This document shows positions 45,996 to 55,801 of a DNA stretch of 64,000 nt, one piece after another. Position 1 is the stretch's first letter. Each line of letters starts with the position of its first letter. The DNA is from Streptococcus parasanguinis (GTDB lineage Bacteria > Bacillota > Bacilli > Lactobacillales > Streptococcaceae): contig NZ_JACLQU010000005.1 in assembly GCF_016648855.1 (NCBI RefSeq), forward strand, positions 1 through 64,000. Reading direction: 5' to 3'. The translations under genes and the position numbers were made by a program. Under the pieces are notes generated by a model. It saw only the letters and a list, made by a program, of their open reading frames with translations. It did no database searches and had not been told where the DNA came from.

Positions 45996-46226
45996 ATGGT
46001 AACTAAGTATTACAAGTATATTCCTTGGTTGGTCTTAGGAGCTATTGGATCTTATGAGTCCGCAACTTATTTTGGACATAGTACATTTGATATGCTGTAT
46101 TTATCTATTGTTTTTATGATTGTTTACGTAGCTTTGTTCATTCTACACGAAAAATATCTGAAATATAAATATAAAGAAATATTTACACATATCATGAGCA
46201 ATCCTGAAAAAGATCATCATCCCTAG
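45996..46226 (+). CDS. Small two-helix membrane protein, paralogue of the gene at 1300
   Basis: 76 residues with helices at about 9-24 and 32-52 and a tail IMSNPEKDHHP. It aligns over its whole length with the chromosomal protein at 1300-1533. AAAGGAGG lies 13 nt before the ATG. One copy is outside the element and one inside, so the element may carry a variant of a host gene. Function unknown. Confidence 0.65.
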   Translation: MVTKYYKYIPWLVLGAIGSYESATYFGHSTFDMLYLSIVFMIVYVALFILHEKYLKYKYKEIFTHIMSNPEKDHHP

Positions 46227-46261
46227 TAAGATATAGCATAATAAAGCCCTAGCAACCAGAT

Positions 46262-46345
46262 TGTACTGGCCCCAAAAAAGTTAGGCAAATAGGCTATCCA
46301 AAAGATTTAGTTCTGTATTGCACAGGACTGAGTCCTTTTCTACTA
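46262..46345 (-). mobile_element. Remnant of an IS3-family element (transposase tail plus end)
   Basis: The minus strand encodes KGLSPVQYRTKSFG followed by a stop at 46294-46296, the usual C-terminus of IS3-group OrfB transposases. Just outside lies GGCCCCAAAAAAGTTAGGC, a typical IS3-group terminal repeat. Only about 80 bp are left. Confidence 0.75.
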
Positions 46346-46434
46346 TTTGTATAGAAGTGTATACATTATTAATCTATAGTCGTAGAGATTCAGTAAAACT
46401 ATAGCCAAATATAGATCTTTTTCTAAAATTTACT

Positions 46435-46484
46435 AATGTCTGTTATAATGGACATTATTTGAAATTTCCATTATAACAGACATT
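46435..46484. repeat. Inverted pair of ATGTC dyad motifs
   Basis: AATGTCTGTTATAATGGA (46435-46452) and TCCATTATAACAGACATT (46467-46484) are perfect 18-bp inverted repeats with a 14-bp spacer. Each arm contains an extended -10 sequence (TGTTATAAT), the two facing each other. The 60 bp that follow match the upstream region of lipoprotein 2 in inverse orientation, but no lipoprotein gene follows, so this is a decayed duplicate. Confidence 0.75.
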
Positions 46485-46614
46485 GATACAGTTTTGTAAC
46501 TTTATTTTGGTATAGTAATATTATAAAAGGAGGAGAGCTATCAAATCCTGAATGAAAAACGTGGATAATAAAATAAATTAGATTGGTAGAATATCCGCAG
46601 AATAGAGGTATGAC

Positions 46615-46809
46615 ATGAAGAATCTTAAAGAATTTATTATTATTTTTTTAATATTTTGCTTATTTTCGGTAATCAATCATTATTCCCCAATGATTTATAA
46701 TTCGATACAAACAACCATATTTATTCCCATATTAGTATTTATAGTTTACAAAATCATAATGTGGTTGATACGATATATCCGTATTAATATCAGCACCACA
46801 AAAAGATAA
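46615..46809 (+). CDS. Small two-helix membrane protein
   Basis: 64 residues beginning MKNLKEFIIIFLIFCLFSV, two hydrophobic segments (about 6-22 and 33-52), and a basic tail. No strong ribosome binding site is seen (AGAGG about 9 nt upstream). Predicted integral membrane; family unknown. Confidence 0.45.
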   Translation: MKNLKEFIIIFLIFCLFSVINHYSPMIYNSIQTTIFIPILVFIVYKIIMWLIRYIRINISTTKR

Positions 46810-47200
46810 GTTAGGTTAGATGTAATCAGACAAAAAGATGATTATAATGTATTAGATTGAAGAAAAAGTCTATTTTAGATAATTTTCTTCAATCTTTTTT
46901 ACTACTAGGAAAATTAAAAACTCTAAATCTATTGTTACATCATTATTCACATGAATTTTCACTATATGGTAAGTCACTTCTAAAAGAGCTTTTTTTGCTG
47001 ACCATAATTTATAATAATGAAAGTAATTAACATAAAAGAGACCCTTAGGCCTCTTTTTCTCCTTCAAACACTCTGTCACTGTCCATTTACTGTCCAATAT
47101 AATGTAATACATCTATAAATTGTTGATTTTATCGAATGCAAAATTGCTTAAAATCAATATTTTGACGGATAACAAGACTTTAAGAATCTTAAATTAAGTC
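46810..47200. other. Right end of the element, no supported gene
   Basis: About 390 bp. A minus-strand frame at 46870-47112 (80 codons) has no ribosome binding site and no family resemblance and spans the putative arm repeats. I treat the region as non-coding end DNA. Confidence 0.5.
47077..47096. promoter_or_regulatory. Candidate integrase arm-type repeats, right end
   Basis: CACTGTCCATTTACTGTCCA has two ACTGTCCA units 11 bp apart and resembles the left-end pair at 18517-18535. Confidence 0.45.
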
Positions 47201-47216
47201 TTGCATATTCATCATA
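47201..47216. repeat. Right attachment site (attR core, displaced ebfC start)
   Basis: TTGCATATTCATCATA is identical to 18448-18463. On the minus strand AAGGAATGTTATTGCT leads into ATG ATG AAT ATG CAA, then the frame stops after three codons. This is the original ebfC translation start cut off from its gene. Confidence 0.85.
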
Positions 47217-47377
47217 GCAATAACATTCCTTCCAAATTGTGAAATTTACAGTTCATTATACCATTTTTTAGACGCTTGGAAAAGCCTAGGTGAGGGAACT
47301 CTGACATCATGCCTGCTGTTTCAGGCAATTTCATGAAGAGAGAAAAGAGTTTTGAAATCTGTGGGCCTCATCTTCCC

Positions 47378-47902
47378 TTAAAAGCCAGAATGTTCTTTCA
47401 AATACTCCTCTTCTTCCTTGGTCGAAGGCCGTCCTAAGATGGCATTCCGATGTGGATAACGCCCAAATTGTTGAAGAATGTCCATGTGCATCTTCTCATA
47501 CTTCAAACGCTTTTCTAAGCCCGGTTGATCAAATAGGCGCAGAGCTTCTTCATGAATGGTTAAAGATTCCGAATGCATAAAGGGCATGTAGAAAAAGCCT
47601 CTTTGTACAACTGGTAATTCTTGAGCTTGTGTTAGGCCTTCTTGGGCCAAGACCAAGGCAAGCGAATCGGTCATAAAGGCTTGGGCCGTCCCTCGAAAAA
47701 TATTCCGAGGAATTTGGTCCAAAAGCAAAATCTCTGCCAAGCGCCCTTGGGCGGAAGTGCGCCAGCTGAACAATTCTCCACGACTGGCCTTCCAGTAAAG
47801 TTCTTCAAAGCGCACGCGCATTTCTTGATCCAGTGCGTCTGATTTTTTGAACCAATCCTCTGGCTTCAACTCTTCAAACCAGAACCTTATCACTTCCTTC
47901 AT
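47378..47902 (-). CDS. DUF924-family protein
   Basis: 174 residues, helical and soluble, with the family features VIRFWFEELKPEDWFKKS, LLLDQIPRNIFRGTAQAF, FFYMPFMHSES and FGRYPHRNAILGR. The fold is TPR-like; biochemical role unknown. It ends about 160 bp from the right edge of the mobile element and starts 3 bp after larE, so it may be co-transcribed with larR-larE. Confidence 0.9.
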   Translation of the reverse strand: MKEVIRFWFEELKPEDWFKKSDALDQEMRVRFEELYWKASRGELFSWRTSAQGRLAEILLLDQIPRNIFRGTAQAFMTDSLALVLAQEGLTQAQELPVVQRGFFYMPFMHSESLTIHEEALRLFDQPGLEKRLKYEKMHMDILQQFGRYPHRNAILGRPSTKEEEEYLKEHSGF

Positions 47903-47905
47903 TGC

Positions 47906-48754
47906 TTAACCTGCCATAATTTTTTCTTTTGTTTTTTCATCCAATGCATCATTCATCCGGCCGTACTTATATCCAGCCAAATCCAAGGCTACATAGGTAA
48001 ATCCGATTTTTTTCATGTAGTCATTGATCTTGTCATGCAGTTGGATGGCTTTAAGCAGGTGGTCTTTTTCCACTTCGATGCGCGCCAAGTCTCCATGCAC
48101 ACGCACACGGGCTTGCTCAAAGCCAAGTCCTACAAGGAACTCTTCCCCTTCAAAAACCCGTTGTACATTTTCTGAAGTGATTTTCACTCCGTATGGGAAG
48201 CGTGAGGCAACGCTACAAGATGGCACCTTATTCCAATTGGAGACCCCTCTTTCCTTGGCCAATTGACGAATTTCTGTCTTATAGAGGCCGGCTTCTTGCA
48301 AGACACTGCGGACACCCGCTTCGTCCCGAGCCTTGATACCAGGGCGAAAATCGTCGATATCATCCATAATATTGCCGTCCACCAATTGCTTAAAGCCCAG
48401 TTCTGTAACTGAATCCTTAATAGTTTGGTACATCAATTGTTTGGTGTAATACCAAATATTGGGCGTATTGGCAGCAATCCGTGGATCACTCAATTCTCTC
48501 ATTTCCAGACCAAGCACAGGTGCTCCTAGCTGATCAGCCAAGTCGAGCGCTAGATCGAACTCTTCATTTGAAAACATCTCAGAGTTCACGACGGCCGCAA
48601 TAACATTGTCAGGTCCCAAGGTATCTAAGGCCACCTTCAAGAGATAAGAACTGTCAATCCCACCTGAATAGGTAACGGCTACCTTTCCGATTTTTCGTAA
48701 AATATCTTGTAATTTTTCTTCTTTTTCTTTTCTGATTTGTGCTTCTGTTGCCAT
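47906..48754 (-). CDS. larE: LarE, sacrificial sulfur insertase for the nickel-pincer cofactor
   Basis: About 282 residues. PP-loop ATP pyrophosphatase motif VAVTYSGGIDSSYLL near residue 25. LarE adenylates the cofactor precursor and gives up a cysteine sulfur; a Cys lies just before the ASRFPYG motif in PSCSVASRFPYG, although its register relative to the Lactobacillus plantarum sacrificial Cys176 should be checked by alignment. The start is the ATG at 48754; a longer frame to 48787 overlaps larR. Required for LarA activation. Confidence 0.9.
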   Translation of the reverse strand: MATEAQIRKEKEEKLQDILRKIGKVAVTYSGGIDSSYLLKVALDTLGPDNVIAAVVNSEMFSNEEFDLALDLADQLGAPVLGLEMRELSDPRIAANTPNIWYYTKQLMYQTIKDSVTELGFKQLVDGNIMDDIDDFRPGIKARDEAGVRSVLQEAGLYKTEIRQLAKERGVSNWNKVPSCSVASRFPYGVKITSENVQRVFEGEEFLVGLGFEQARVRVHGDLARIEVEKDHLLKAIQLHDKINDYMKKIGFTYVALDLAGYKYGRMNDALDEKTKEKIMAG

Positions 48755-48755
48755 G

Positions 48756-49421
48756 TTAGAATGTTTCCCTTCCAATAAATTCTTCAATTCGTTCGATGTC
48801 CAAAATAACGATCTTTTGCTGTCGAATGTCTAAAACACCTTCTCGTTTTAATTCATTGAGAATGCGATTGACACTGTTTCGCGTCGAAATCCCACAAAAA
48901 CCGGCAATATCTTCATTGGTAATGTTGAAATCAATCAAGATACCATCGTCCTGCTCTACCCCAAATAAGCTGCATAGCTTTTGTAGGTGAAAACAAACTG
49001 CGCCTTTTTTCCCATTCATCATCATGTACTGCTGGGATTCCATACTCTCAGACAGTTTATTGCGATAATAATCCCGTACGTAATCTTGCAGTTCCTTTTT
49101 TTCTTTGACAAAGGTCCAGAACTTGACCCGAGGAATCCGGTAAAAACTAGCCTCAGCTGTCTCGACGCGCACGTTAAAAGGCGAGTCCGTATAATTGGAT
49201 ACCTCATCCCGTAACAAGGATACAATATCAGTCGCTTTTAAATAGGAAAAGTTAAATTCTCGACCATCACGCATGATGACACTGGTCTTGACAACCCCTT
49301 CTTTTAAAATATAGATATAGTCCTCTTTAATCCCGCGATAAGAGAGGTAGCTGTGGTATTTTTTCTTGATAATAGGCGTTCGCCTCTCTTCCAAGAATTT
49401 CACTAAAAATGCTGAATCCAC
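48756..49421 (-). CDS. larR: LarR-like Crp/Fnr-family regulator
   Basis: 221 residues. Cyclic-nucleotide-binding-type beta-roll (about 20-125, KEGVVKTSVIMRDGREFNFSYL) and a C-terminal winged HTH (about 150-215, EDIAGFCGISTRNSVNRILNELKREGVLDIRQ). GTG start at 49421 with AGGAGG 10 nt upstream. Divergent from larABCD, the arrangement expected of the lactate-responsive activator LarR. Co-directional with larE. Confidence 0.85.
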   Translation of the reverse strand: MDSAFLVKFLEERRTPIIKKKYHSYLSYRGIKEDYIYILKEGVVKTSVIMRDGREFNFSYLKATDIVSLLRDEVSNYTDSPFNVRVETAEASFYRIPRVKFWTFVKEKKELQDYVRDYYRNKLSESMESQQYMMMNGKKGAVCFHLQKLCSLFGVEQDDGILIDFNITNEDIAGFCGISTRNSVNRILNELKREGVLDIRQQKIVILDIERIEEFIGRETF

Positions 49422-49492
49422 GCGCGTTTTTCCTCCTGTTTTGGCTCTTCATAGAAGTCACACTAATGATACACCTGTTCTTAAACAATATA

Positions 49493-49508
49493 GTTAACAT
49501 TTGTTGAC
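49493..49508. promoter_or_regulatory. Candidate LarR-binding dyad in the larR-larA divergent region
   Basis: GTTAAC-ATTT-GTTGAC forms an imperfect dyad about 75 bp before the larA start. The larA promoter has only a plausible -10 (TATACT near 49542) and no good -35, consistent with activator dependence. Confidence 0.4.
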
Positions 49509-49582
49509 ATCAATTGGTGCACACCTCTTTTTAAAAAGAATTATACTATAAGTATCAGTATTAATAAAGGAGATCGCAAATA

Positions 49583-50857
49583 ATGGTAGAAATTAAATTA
49601 CCGTACGACAAAAAATCGATTGTTGCAAAGATTCCAGATGAAAACTTTGCAGGATTGTTAGAGTCTAAGGCGGAAAACTTCCATAACCCACTGTCTGAAG
49701 AAGAAACTGTTGAACGTTCAATGGACAACCCTATCGGCAGCCCAACTTTGGAAGAACTTGCTAAAGGCAAAAAAGACATCGTGTTGATCAGTTCTGACCA
49801 CACTCGTCCCGTCCCTTCTCACATCATCACTCCAATCATTTTGCGTCGTATTCGCTCAGTTAACCCTGATGCACGCGTGCGTATCTTGGTTGCTACTGGT
49901 TTCCACCGTCCTTCAACTCGTGAAGAATTGATCAATAAATACGGCCAAGAAATCGTTGACAATGAAGAAATCGTTATGCACATTTCAACAAACGACGATG
50001 ACATGGTGAAAATCGGTCAACTTCCTTCAGGTGGTGATTGTATCATCAACAAGATCGCTGCTGAAGCTGACTTGTTGCTAGCAGAAGGATTCATCGAATC
50101 TCACTTCTTTGCTGGATTCTCAGGTGGACGTAAATCAGTCCTTCCAGGTATCGCATCATACAAAACTATCATGGCGAACCACTCAGGTGACTTCATCAAT
50201 TCTGATAAGGCACGTACTGGTAACCTTGACCACAACCCAATCCACGAAGATATGCTTTACGCTGCTCGTACTGCAAACTTGGCCTTCATCGTCAACGTTG
50301 TATTGGACGGCGAAAAACACATCATCGGATCTTTCGCTGGGGACATGGTTGAAGCCCACAAAGTTGGTTGTGAATTCGTTGCAGACTTGGCACATGTGTC
50401 TAAGATCGAAAGCGACATCACAATTTCAACAAACGGTGGTTTCCCACTTGACCAAAACATCTACCAAGCTGTTAAAGGGATGACTGCAGCCGAAGCTTCT
50501 AACAAAGAAGGCGGAACAATCATCATGGTGGCTGGATGTGCAGACGGTCACGGTGGAGAAGGTTTCTATCGCAACCTTGCTGACGTAGAAGATCCAAAAG
50601 AATTCTTGGAACAAGCCATCAATACACCTCGTTTAGAGACTGTCCCAGACCAATGGACTTCTCAAATCTTGGCACGTATTTTGGTACACCACCATGTTAT
50701 CTTTGTATCTGACCTTGTAGATCCTGAATTGATCAAAGGTATGCATATGGAACTTGCAACTTCATTTGACGAAGCGCTTGAAAAAGCCTTGGCTCGTGAA
50801 GGAAAAGATGCTAAAGTAACAGTTATCCGCGACGGACTTTCTGTCGTTGTTGAATAG
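49583..50857 (+). CDS. larA: Nickel-dependent lactate racemase
   Basis: 424 residues. Interconverts D- and L-lactate through a nickel-pincer nucleotide covalently bound to a lysine. The catalytic residues match Lactobacillus plantarum numbering exactly: His108 in ATGFHRPS, His174 in IESHFFAG and Lys184 in [19 protein letters not shown] is the conserved N-terminal motif. GGAGAT precedes the ATG. First gene of larABCD. Streptococci make mainly L-lactate, so the enzyme likely supplies D-lactate. Confidence 0.96.
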   Translation: MVEIKLPYDKKSIVAKIPDENFAGLLESKAENFHNPLSEEETVERSMDNPIGSPTLEELAKGKKDIVLISSDHTRPVPSHIITPIILRRIRSVNPDARVRILVATGFHRPSTREELINKYGQEIVDNEEIVMHISTNDDDMVKIGQLPSGGDCIINKIAAEADLLLAEGFIESHFFAGFSGGRKSVLPGIASYKTIMANHSGDFINSDKARTGNLDHNPIHEDMLYAARTANLAFIVNVVLDGEKHIIGSFAGDMVEAHKVGCEFVADLAHVSKIESDITISTNGGFPLDQNIYQAVKGMTAAEASNKEGGTIIMVAGCADGHGGEGFYRNLADVEDPKEFLEQAINTPRLETVPDQWTSQILARILVHHHVIFVSDLVDPELIKGMHMELATSFDEALEKALAREGKDAKVTVIRDGLSVVVE

Positions 50858-50865
50858 AATCAAAC

Positions 50866-51633
50866 ATGGATTTTCAACCCAATCTAGAACAGACACTCCG
50901 TTCTTTGCAAGCAGGTCATCTCTCAGTAGAGGATGCGCTTGAGCAAATCAACGGGGTTAAAGAACTAGGGTATGCAGCAATTGATACTGACCGGCAACGT
51001 CGCAACGGCTTCCCTGAAGTCGTATACGGCGAAGGAAAGACAGTTGAGCAAATTGAAGGAATCCTGCAATTTCTTTCACAAAAAGAATTGCCGATCCTCA
51101 CAACAAGAGTCTCTCTCCAAAAGGGAGAGGCTCTTTCTCAGCGCTTTCCGACTGGCCACTATTATCCAGAAGCCCGCTGCTTCGTTCTCAACTCTAAAAA
51201 GGAAGAAGCCGATCCTGAACACTACATTGCGGTCGTCACAGCAGGGACAAGTGATGTTCCTGTTGCAGAAGAAGCTGCAGTCACTGCAGAAACCTTTGGC
51301 CATTCGGTTCGCCGAATCTATGATGTGGGAGTCGCCGGCATCCATCGCCTCTTCAATCGCTTAGAAGAGATCCAAAAAGCCAGTGTAATCATCGTGATTG
51401 CCGGTATGGAAGGAGCTCTTGTCAGTGTCGTAGGAGGCCTTGTGGATGTCCCCGTTATTGCCGTTCCGACCAGCATTGGATACGGAAGCAACCTTCAAGG
51501 ACTAACAACCTTGATGAGTATGTTGACCTCTTGCGCTTCTGGCGTAACGGTCGTCAACATTGATAACGGATTTGGTGCAGCTTATTCAGCATGTATGATC
51601 AATCGACTCAACCACAATCGAAAGGAAAACTGA
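50866..51633 (+). CDS. larB: LarB, NaAD carboxylase/hydrolase
   Basis: 255 residues. Carboxylates the pyridine ring of nicotinic acid adenine dinucleotide and releases AMP, the first step of cofactor synthesis. The C-terminal half is PurE/AIR-carboxylase-like: [59 protein letters not shown]. It starts 8 bp after larA and shares its stop with the larC start (ATGA). Confidence 0.94.
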   Translation: MDFQPNLEQTLRSLQAGHLSVEDALEQINGVKELGYAAIDTDRQRRNGFPEVVYGEGKTVEQIEGILQFLSQKELPILTTRVSLQKGEALSQRFPTGHYYPEARCFVLNSKKEEADPEHYIAVVTAGTSDVPVAEEAAVTAETFGHSVRRIYDVGVAGIHRLFNRLEEIQKASVIIVIAGMEGALVSVVGGLVDVPVIAVPTSIGYGSNLQGLTTLMSMLTSCASGVTVVNIDNGFGAAYSACMINRLNHNRKEN

Positions 51634-52958
51634 TGACCAGTCTATTTTTAGAACCTTTTTCTGGAATAAGTGGCGATATGCTCAATGGTCTTCTTGTGGA
51701 CCTTGGGGCAGATGTCGACCTTCTTCACACAGAACTCGAGAAACTGGGAGTGGATGGTTTCCACCTCCACGTTCATCGCGTCGCAAAAAGCGCAATTTGG
51801 GGAACTGATTTCGATGTTCACCTTCACCACGGGGAGAAAGATACGGGGATTGAAGGTGATTTTGATCACGATCATGAACATCATCACGATCATGAACATC
51901 ATCACGATCATGAACATCATCACGATCATGAACATCATCACGATCATGAACATCATCATCACCATTCCCACGCGGATGCTCGCAGTTATGCGGATATCCA
52001 CGATCTGATTGCCGCTTCACAGTTGAGTCCTTTTGTGAAACAAAAAAGTCTTGAAGTCTTTCTTGATATCGCAAAGGCCGAAGCAGCTGTGCATAACATG
52101 CCTGTCGAACAGATTCATTTCCATGAAATTGGTGCAATTGACTCCATCGTCGACATCGTTAGTTTTTTCATCCTAGTGGAATCGCTCGGTATCGATACAG
52201 TTTACTCTACTCCTCTCACTGAGGGAAGTGGGACCATTTCAGTTGCCCATGGAGAAATGCCTGTTCCGGTTCCCGCTGTGATGCAGTTGAGAAAAGGAAC
52301 GACTATTCCGATTACTCAAGACTTCACAGTTAAAACGGAGTTGATTACTCCGACAGGGTTAGCCCTCCTTAAAGCATTGTCCCCAATCTTTGAACCAATC
52401 CCCTCTCACCTTTCCATCGAAAGTGTGGGCTATGGATTTGGTAAAAGAGAGACTGGAAAATTCAATGCTTTACGCGGTTCGCTATTGAAAGAAGACACCT
52501 CTCACAGCACCACTGTTGTTCATCGCACGGAAGATCAAATTATTGAGATCACCACTACGATCGATGATCAAACACCAGAGCAACTCGGTTATATTATCCA
52601 CCGTTTCCTGGACGCTGGAGCTTTAGATGTCTACTATCGTAGCGTCGTTATGAAAAAGAATCGCCCTGGCTTTGAATTGATTCTCTTGATTCAGGGAAGT
52701 CAGTTGGAAGATTTTTCAGCCCTCTTGTTCAAAGAAACCAGTACCATTGGTTTTCGATACCAACAAGTCGACCGAAAGGTCATGCAACGTCGATTTGAAC
52801 AAATCGATACGGAATTTGGACCCGTTACGGTAAAAATTAACCAGTACGGATCTACCACTAAAAAAACACTTGAATACGAAGACTGTCAGCGTATTGCTAC
52901 GGAGATGCAGTTGCCAATTCAAGAAGTTTATCACCAATTACAAAAATACATTTATTAA
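51633..52958 (+). CDS. larC: LarC, nickel-inserting cyclometallase (unsplit)
   Basis: About 441 residues from the ATG at 51633, which overlaps the larB stop; the longer frame from 51591 lies in larB. Inserts nickel into the pincer cofactor with CTP. The N-terminal LFLEPFSGISGDMLNGLLVDLG motif, then a His/Asp/Glu-rich stretch (about residues 70-117), then IHFHEIGAIDSIVDIV, and the C-terminal LarC2 domain. In L. plantarum larC is split and joined by frameshifting; here it is one continuous frame. Confidence 0.93.
   Translation: MTSLFLEPFSGISGDMLNGLLVDLGADVDLLHTELEKLGVDGFHLHVHRVAKSAIWGTDFDVHLHHGEKDTGIEGDFDHDHEHHHDHEHHHDHEHHHDHEHHHDHEHHHHHSHADARSYADIHDLIAASQLSPFVKQKSLEVFLDIAKAEAAVHNMPVEQIHFHEIGAIDSIVDIVSFFILVESLGIDTVYSTPLTEGSGTISVAHGEMPVPVPAVMQLRKGTTIPITQDFTVKTELITPTGLALLKALSPIFEPIPSHLSIESVGYGFGKRETGKFNALRGSLLKEDTSHSTTVVHRTEDQIIEITTTIDDQTPEQLGYIIHRFLDAGALDVYYRSVVMKKNRPGFELILLIQGSQLEDFSALLFKETSTIGFRYQQVDRKVMQRRFEQIDTEFGPVTVKINQYGSTTKKTLEYEDCQRIATEMQLPIQEVYHQLQKYIY
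51867..51956 (+). repeat. Five perfect 18-bp tandem repeats inside larC
   Basis: The unit CACGATCATGAACATCAT encodes HDHEHH and is repeated five times without a mismatch, followed by further His codons. It produces a metal-binding-type His-rich loop and is prone to length change by slippage. Confidence 0.95.
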
Positions 52959-52978
52959 TTTAGGAGACATTAATTAAC

Positions 52979-53692
52979 ATGACACATCAATTACTTGCAG
53001 AAGTTATGAGTACAGCTTTGATGATTATCTTCGGGGTTGGCGTACACTGTGACGACGTTTTGAAGAAAACAAAATATGCTGGAACTGGACACTTATTCGC
53101 GATCACTACATGGGCATTCGGTATCACTGTCTGCTTGTTCGTCTTTGGCGGCGTTTCAATGAACCCTGCTATGGCTTTGTTGAAAGTCCTTCTTGGTAAA
53201 TTGACAATCGCTCAATTCTTCCCAATTGCAATCGCTGAAATGATCGGTGCCTTCCTTGGTGCAGTCATTGCTTACTTTATGTACGCAGACCACTTCAAGA
53301 TTTCTGAAGGTCAAATTGATGGTGTTGCTATCCGTAACATCTTCTCAACTAACCCTAACTGCCGTAACCTTCCACGTAACTACTTCGTCGAAGCGTTCGC
53401 AACATTTATCTTCTTGACATCTATCATGGCTGCTGAACACGCCAACGAAGCAATGCTTCCATTCACTGTTGGTTTGATCGTTTGGGCTATCGGTATGGGT
53501 CTTGGTGGTACTACAGGTTTCGCGATGAACCAAGCGCGTGACCTTGGACCTCGTTTCGCTTACCAAATCTTGCCAATCAAAGATAAAGTAAACAACGACT
53601 GGCAATATGGTCTTCTTGTACCAGGTACTGCTCCATTTGTTGGTGCTGTCCTTGCCTTCTTCTTCATCCGTTACTTCCTTGGAATCATGTAA
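52979..53692 (+). CDS. larD: LarD-like lactic acid/glycerol channel (aquaporin family)
   Basis: 237 residues, six transmembrane helices with the two half-helix motifs SMNPAMALLK and FAMNQARDLGPR (an NQA variant of NPA, with the Asp of glycerol-type channels). In the lar operon this family facilitates diffusion of lactic acid. It starts 20 bp after larC with GGAGACATTAATTAAC upstream. Confidence 0.92.
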   Translation: MTHQLLAEVMSTALMIIFGVGVHCDDVLKKTKYAGTGHLFAITTWAFGITVCLFVFGGVSMNPAMALLKVLLGKLTIAQFFPIAIAEMIGAFLGAVIAYFMYADHFKISEGQIDGVAIRNIFSTNPNCRNLPRNYFVEAFATFIFLTSIMAAEHANEAMLPFTVGLIVWAIGMGLGGTTGFAMNQARDLGPRFAYQILPIKDKVNNDWQYGLLVPGTAPFVGAVLAFFFIRYFLGIM

Positions 53693-53719
53693 TGAGTTGA
53701 TCGAAGAATCATTCGAAAG

Positions 53720-53745
53720 CAAGCATCGAAAGGTGCTTGTTTTTT
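53720..53745 (+). terminator. Terminator of larABCD
   Basis: CAAGCA and TGCTTG form a stem around TCGAAAGG, followed by six T. Confidence 0.8.
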
Positions 53746-53775
53746 GATTCCTTCATTTTCCGAAGCCGTCCATAA

Positions 53776-55002
<1,227 letters not shown>

Positions 55003-55005
55003 AAA

Positions 55006-55032
55006 ACGAACTCGATTTTCCATCGAGTTCGT
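55006..55032. terminator. Bidirectional terminator
   Basis: ACGAACTCGAT and ATCGAGTTCGT form a perfect 11-bp stem with A- and T-runs on both sides, between convergent genes. Confidence 0.9.
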
Positions 55033-55036
55033 CTTT

Positions 55037-55699
55037 TTATTGTTCTTTGGTTAATGAAAAACGGAAATCATTGTATTTGGTGTAGTCAAATTCTGTATTG
55101 ATAGGCGCTGTGAAAACAATCGGGGTATAATGTCCTTCTTCTAAGACAAAACCTGGCTCCAGTCGGAAGTTGGCTACACCTAGACCTGTGATCCCAGGAA
55201 GCAAGGCATCAGCTCCATCCAATCCTTCTGACTCCCAATAGTAGATATTTCCAGTTGCTTTGACAGCTCTAGCCGTATAGGTCGCTGTCCGAGTTGGTTC
55301 GCTATCATTTTTGAAGCTAACCACTGTTGTCACATCTCCATTGGCATCCACTGTCATTTTAATCGCATCCGCTTGTGGACTAGATCCTACCCAAGTTCCC
55401 ACCAATTCTGCAGGGACAGGAGCTTGCGTCGTAGTAGACGCATTCTCAGTCTTAGCAGAGTCTTTTGAAGCTGTCGCGCTACTGGCTTGAGTCGAAGAGC
55501 TAGCTGTATCGTTTGCTTGAGAGGAAGATGCTGCACTCTTTTTGCTATTGCTCTTGGCTTTTTTCTCTACCTTACTGGTAGATGCTTTTGCGGATGAGGT
55601 AGCTGTCTTTTTATCCTTTGCACCACAACCACCGAGAGCTAGACCAAGTGAAGCAGCCACCAGAACAGCGGCACTCCAACGGAAGATTGATTTTTTCAT
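55037..55699 (-). CDS. Ser/Thr/Ala-rich lipoprotein (DUF6287-like)
   Basis: 220 residues. Signal peptide with lipobox LGGCGAKD (Cys about 25), a low-complexity linker rich in Ser, Ala, Thr and Lys (about 28-92), then a compact beta domain (about 95-220, PAELVGTWVGSSPQ to NDFRFSLTKEQ). Surface lipoprotein of unknown role; the C-terminal domain resembles DUF6287-type lipoproteins of streptococci. GAGGTGATCTT precedes the ATG. Confidence 0.78.
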   Translation of the reverse strand: MKKSIFRWSAAVLVAASLGLALGGCGAKDKKTATSSAKASTSKVEKKAKSNSKKSAASSSQANDTASSSTQASSATASKDSAKTENASTTTQAPVPAELVGTWVGSSPQADAIKMTVDANGDVTTVVSFKNDSEPTRTATYTARAVKATGNIYYWESEGLDGADALLPGITGLGVANFRLEPGFVLEEGHYTPIVFTAPINTEFDYTKYNDFRFSLTKEQ

Positions 55700-55801
55700 A
55701 AGATCACCTCTTTATCTTTCTGACTCCCATTATACTCCAATTGTTACAAAAATCAAGTTTTTTTGTAACAATTGTAATTTTTTTGTAACATATTTTTACA
55801 T

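Larger units (their letters stand above)
18448..47216. mobile_element. Integrative conjugative element of the Tn916/ICEBs1/ICESt type, inserted in the 5' end of ebfC
   Basis: About 28.75 kb between perfect copies of TTGCATATTCATCATA at 18448-18463 and 47201-47216. It has a tyrosine integrase and excisionase-like gene at the left end, a complete Tn916/ICEBs1-style transfer module on the minus strand, an oriT-like site, a regulatory module with ImmA and two HTH regulators, and a roughly 10-kb cargo of envelope-stress genes. Paired CACTGYCCA-type repeats near both ends may be integrase arm sites. The transfer genes look intact; one small gene at the head of the module is frameshifted. Confidence 0.88.

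Noticed and set aside
46870-47112. 80-codon minus-strand frame at the right end of the element
   Set aside because: No ribosome binding site, no family resemblance, and it spans the putative arm repeats.
51867-51956. Tandem repeat considered as a CRISPR-like array
   Set aside because: Units are contiguous with no spacers and encode an in-frame His-rich segment.
51648-52137. Long antisense frames opposite the His-repeat of larC
   Set aside because: They are open only because the 18-bp repeat lacks stops in several frames.
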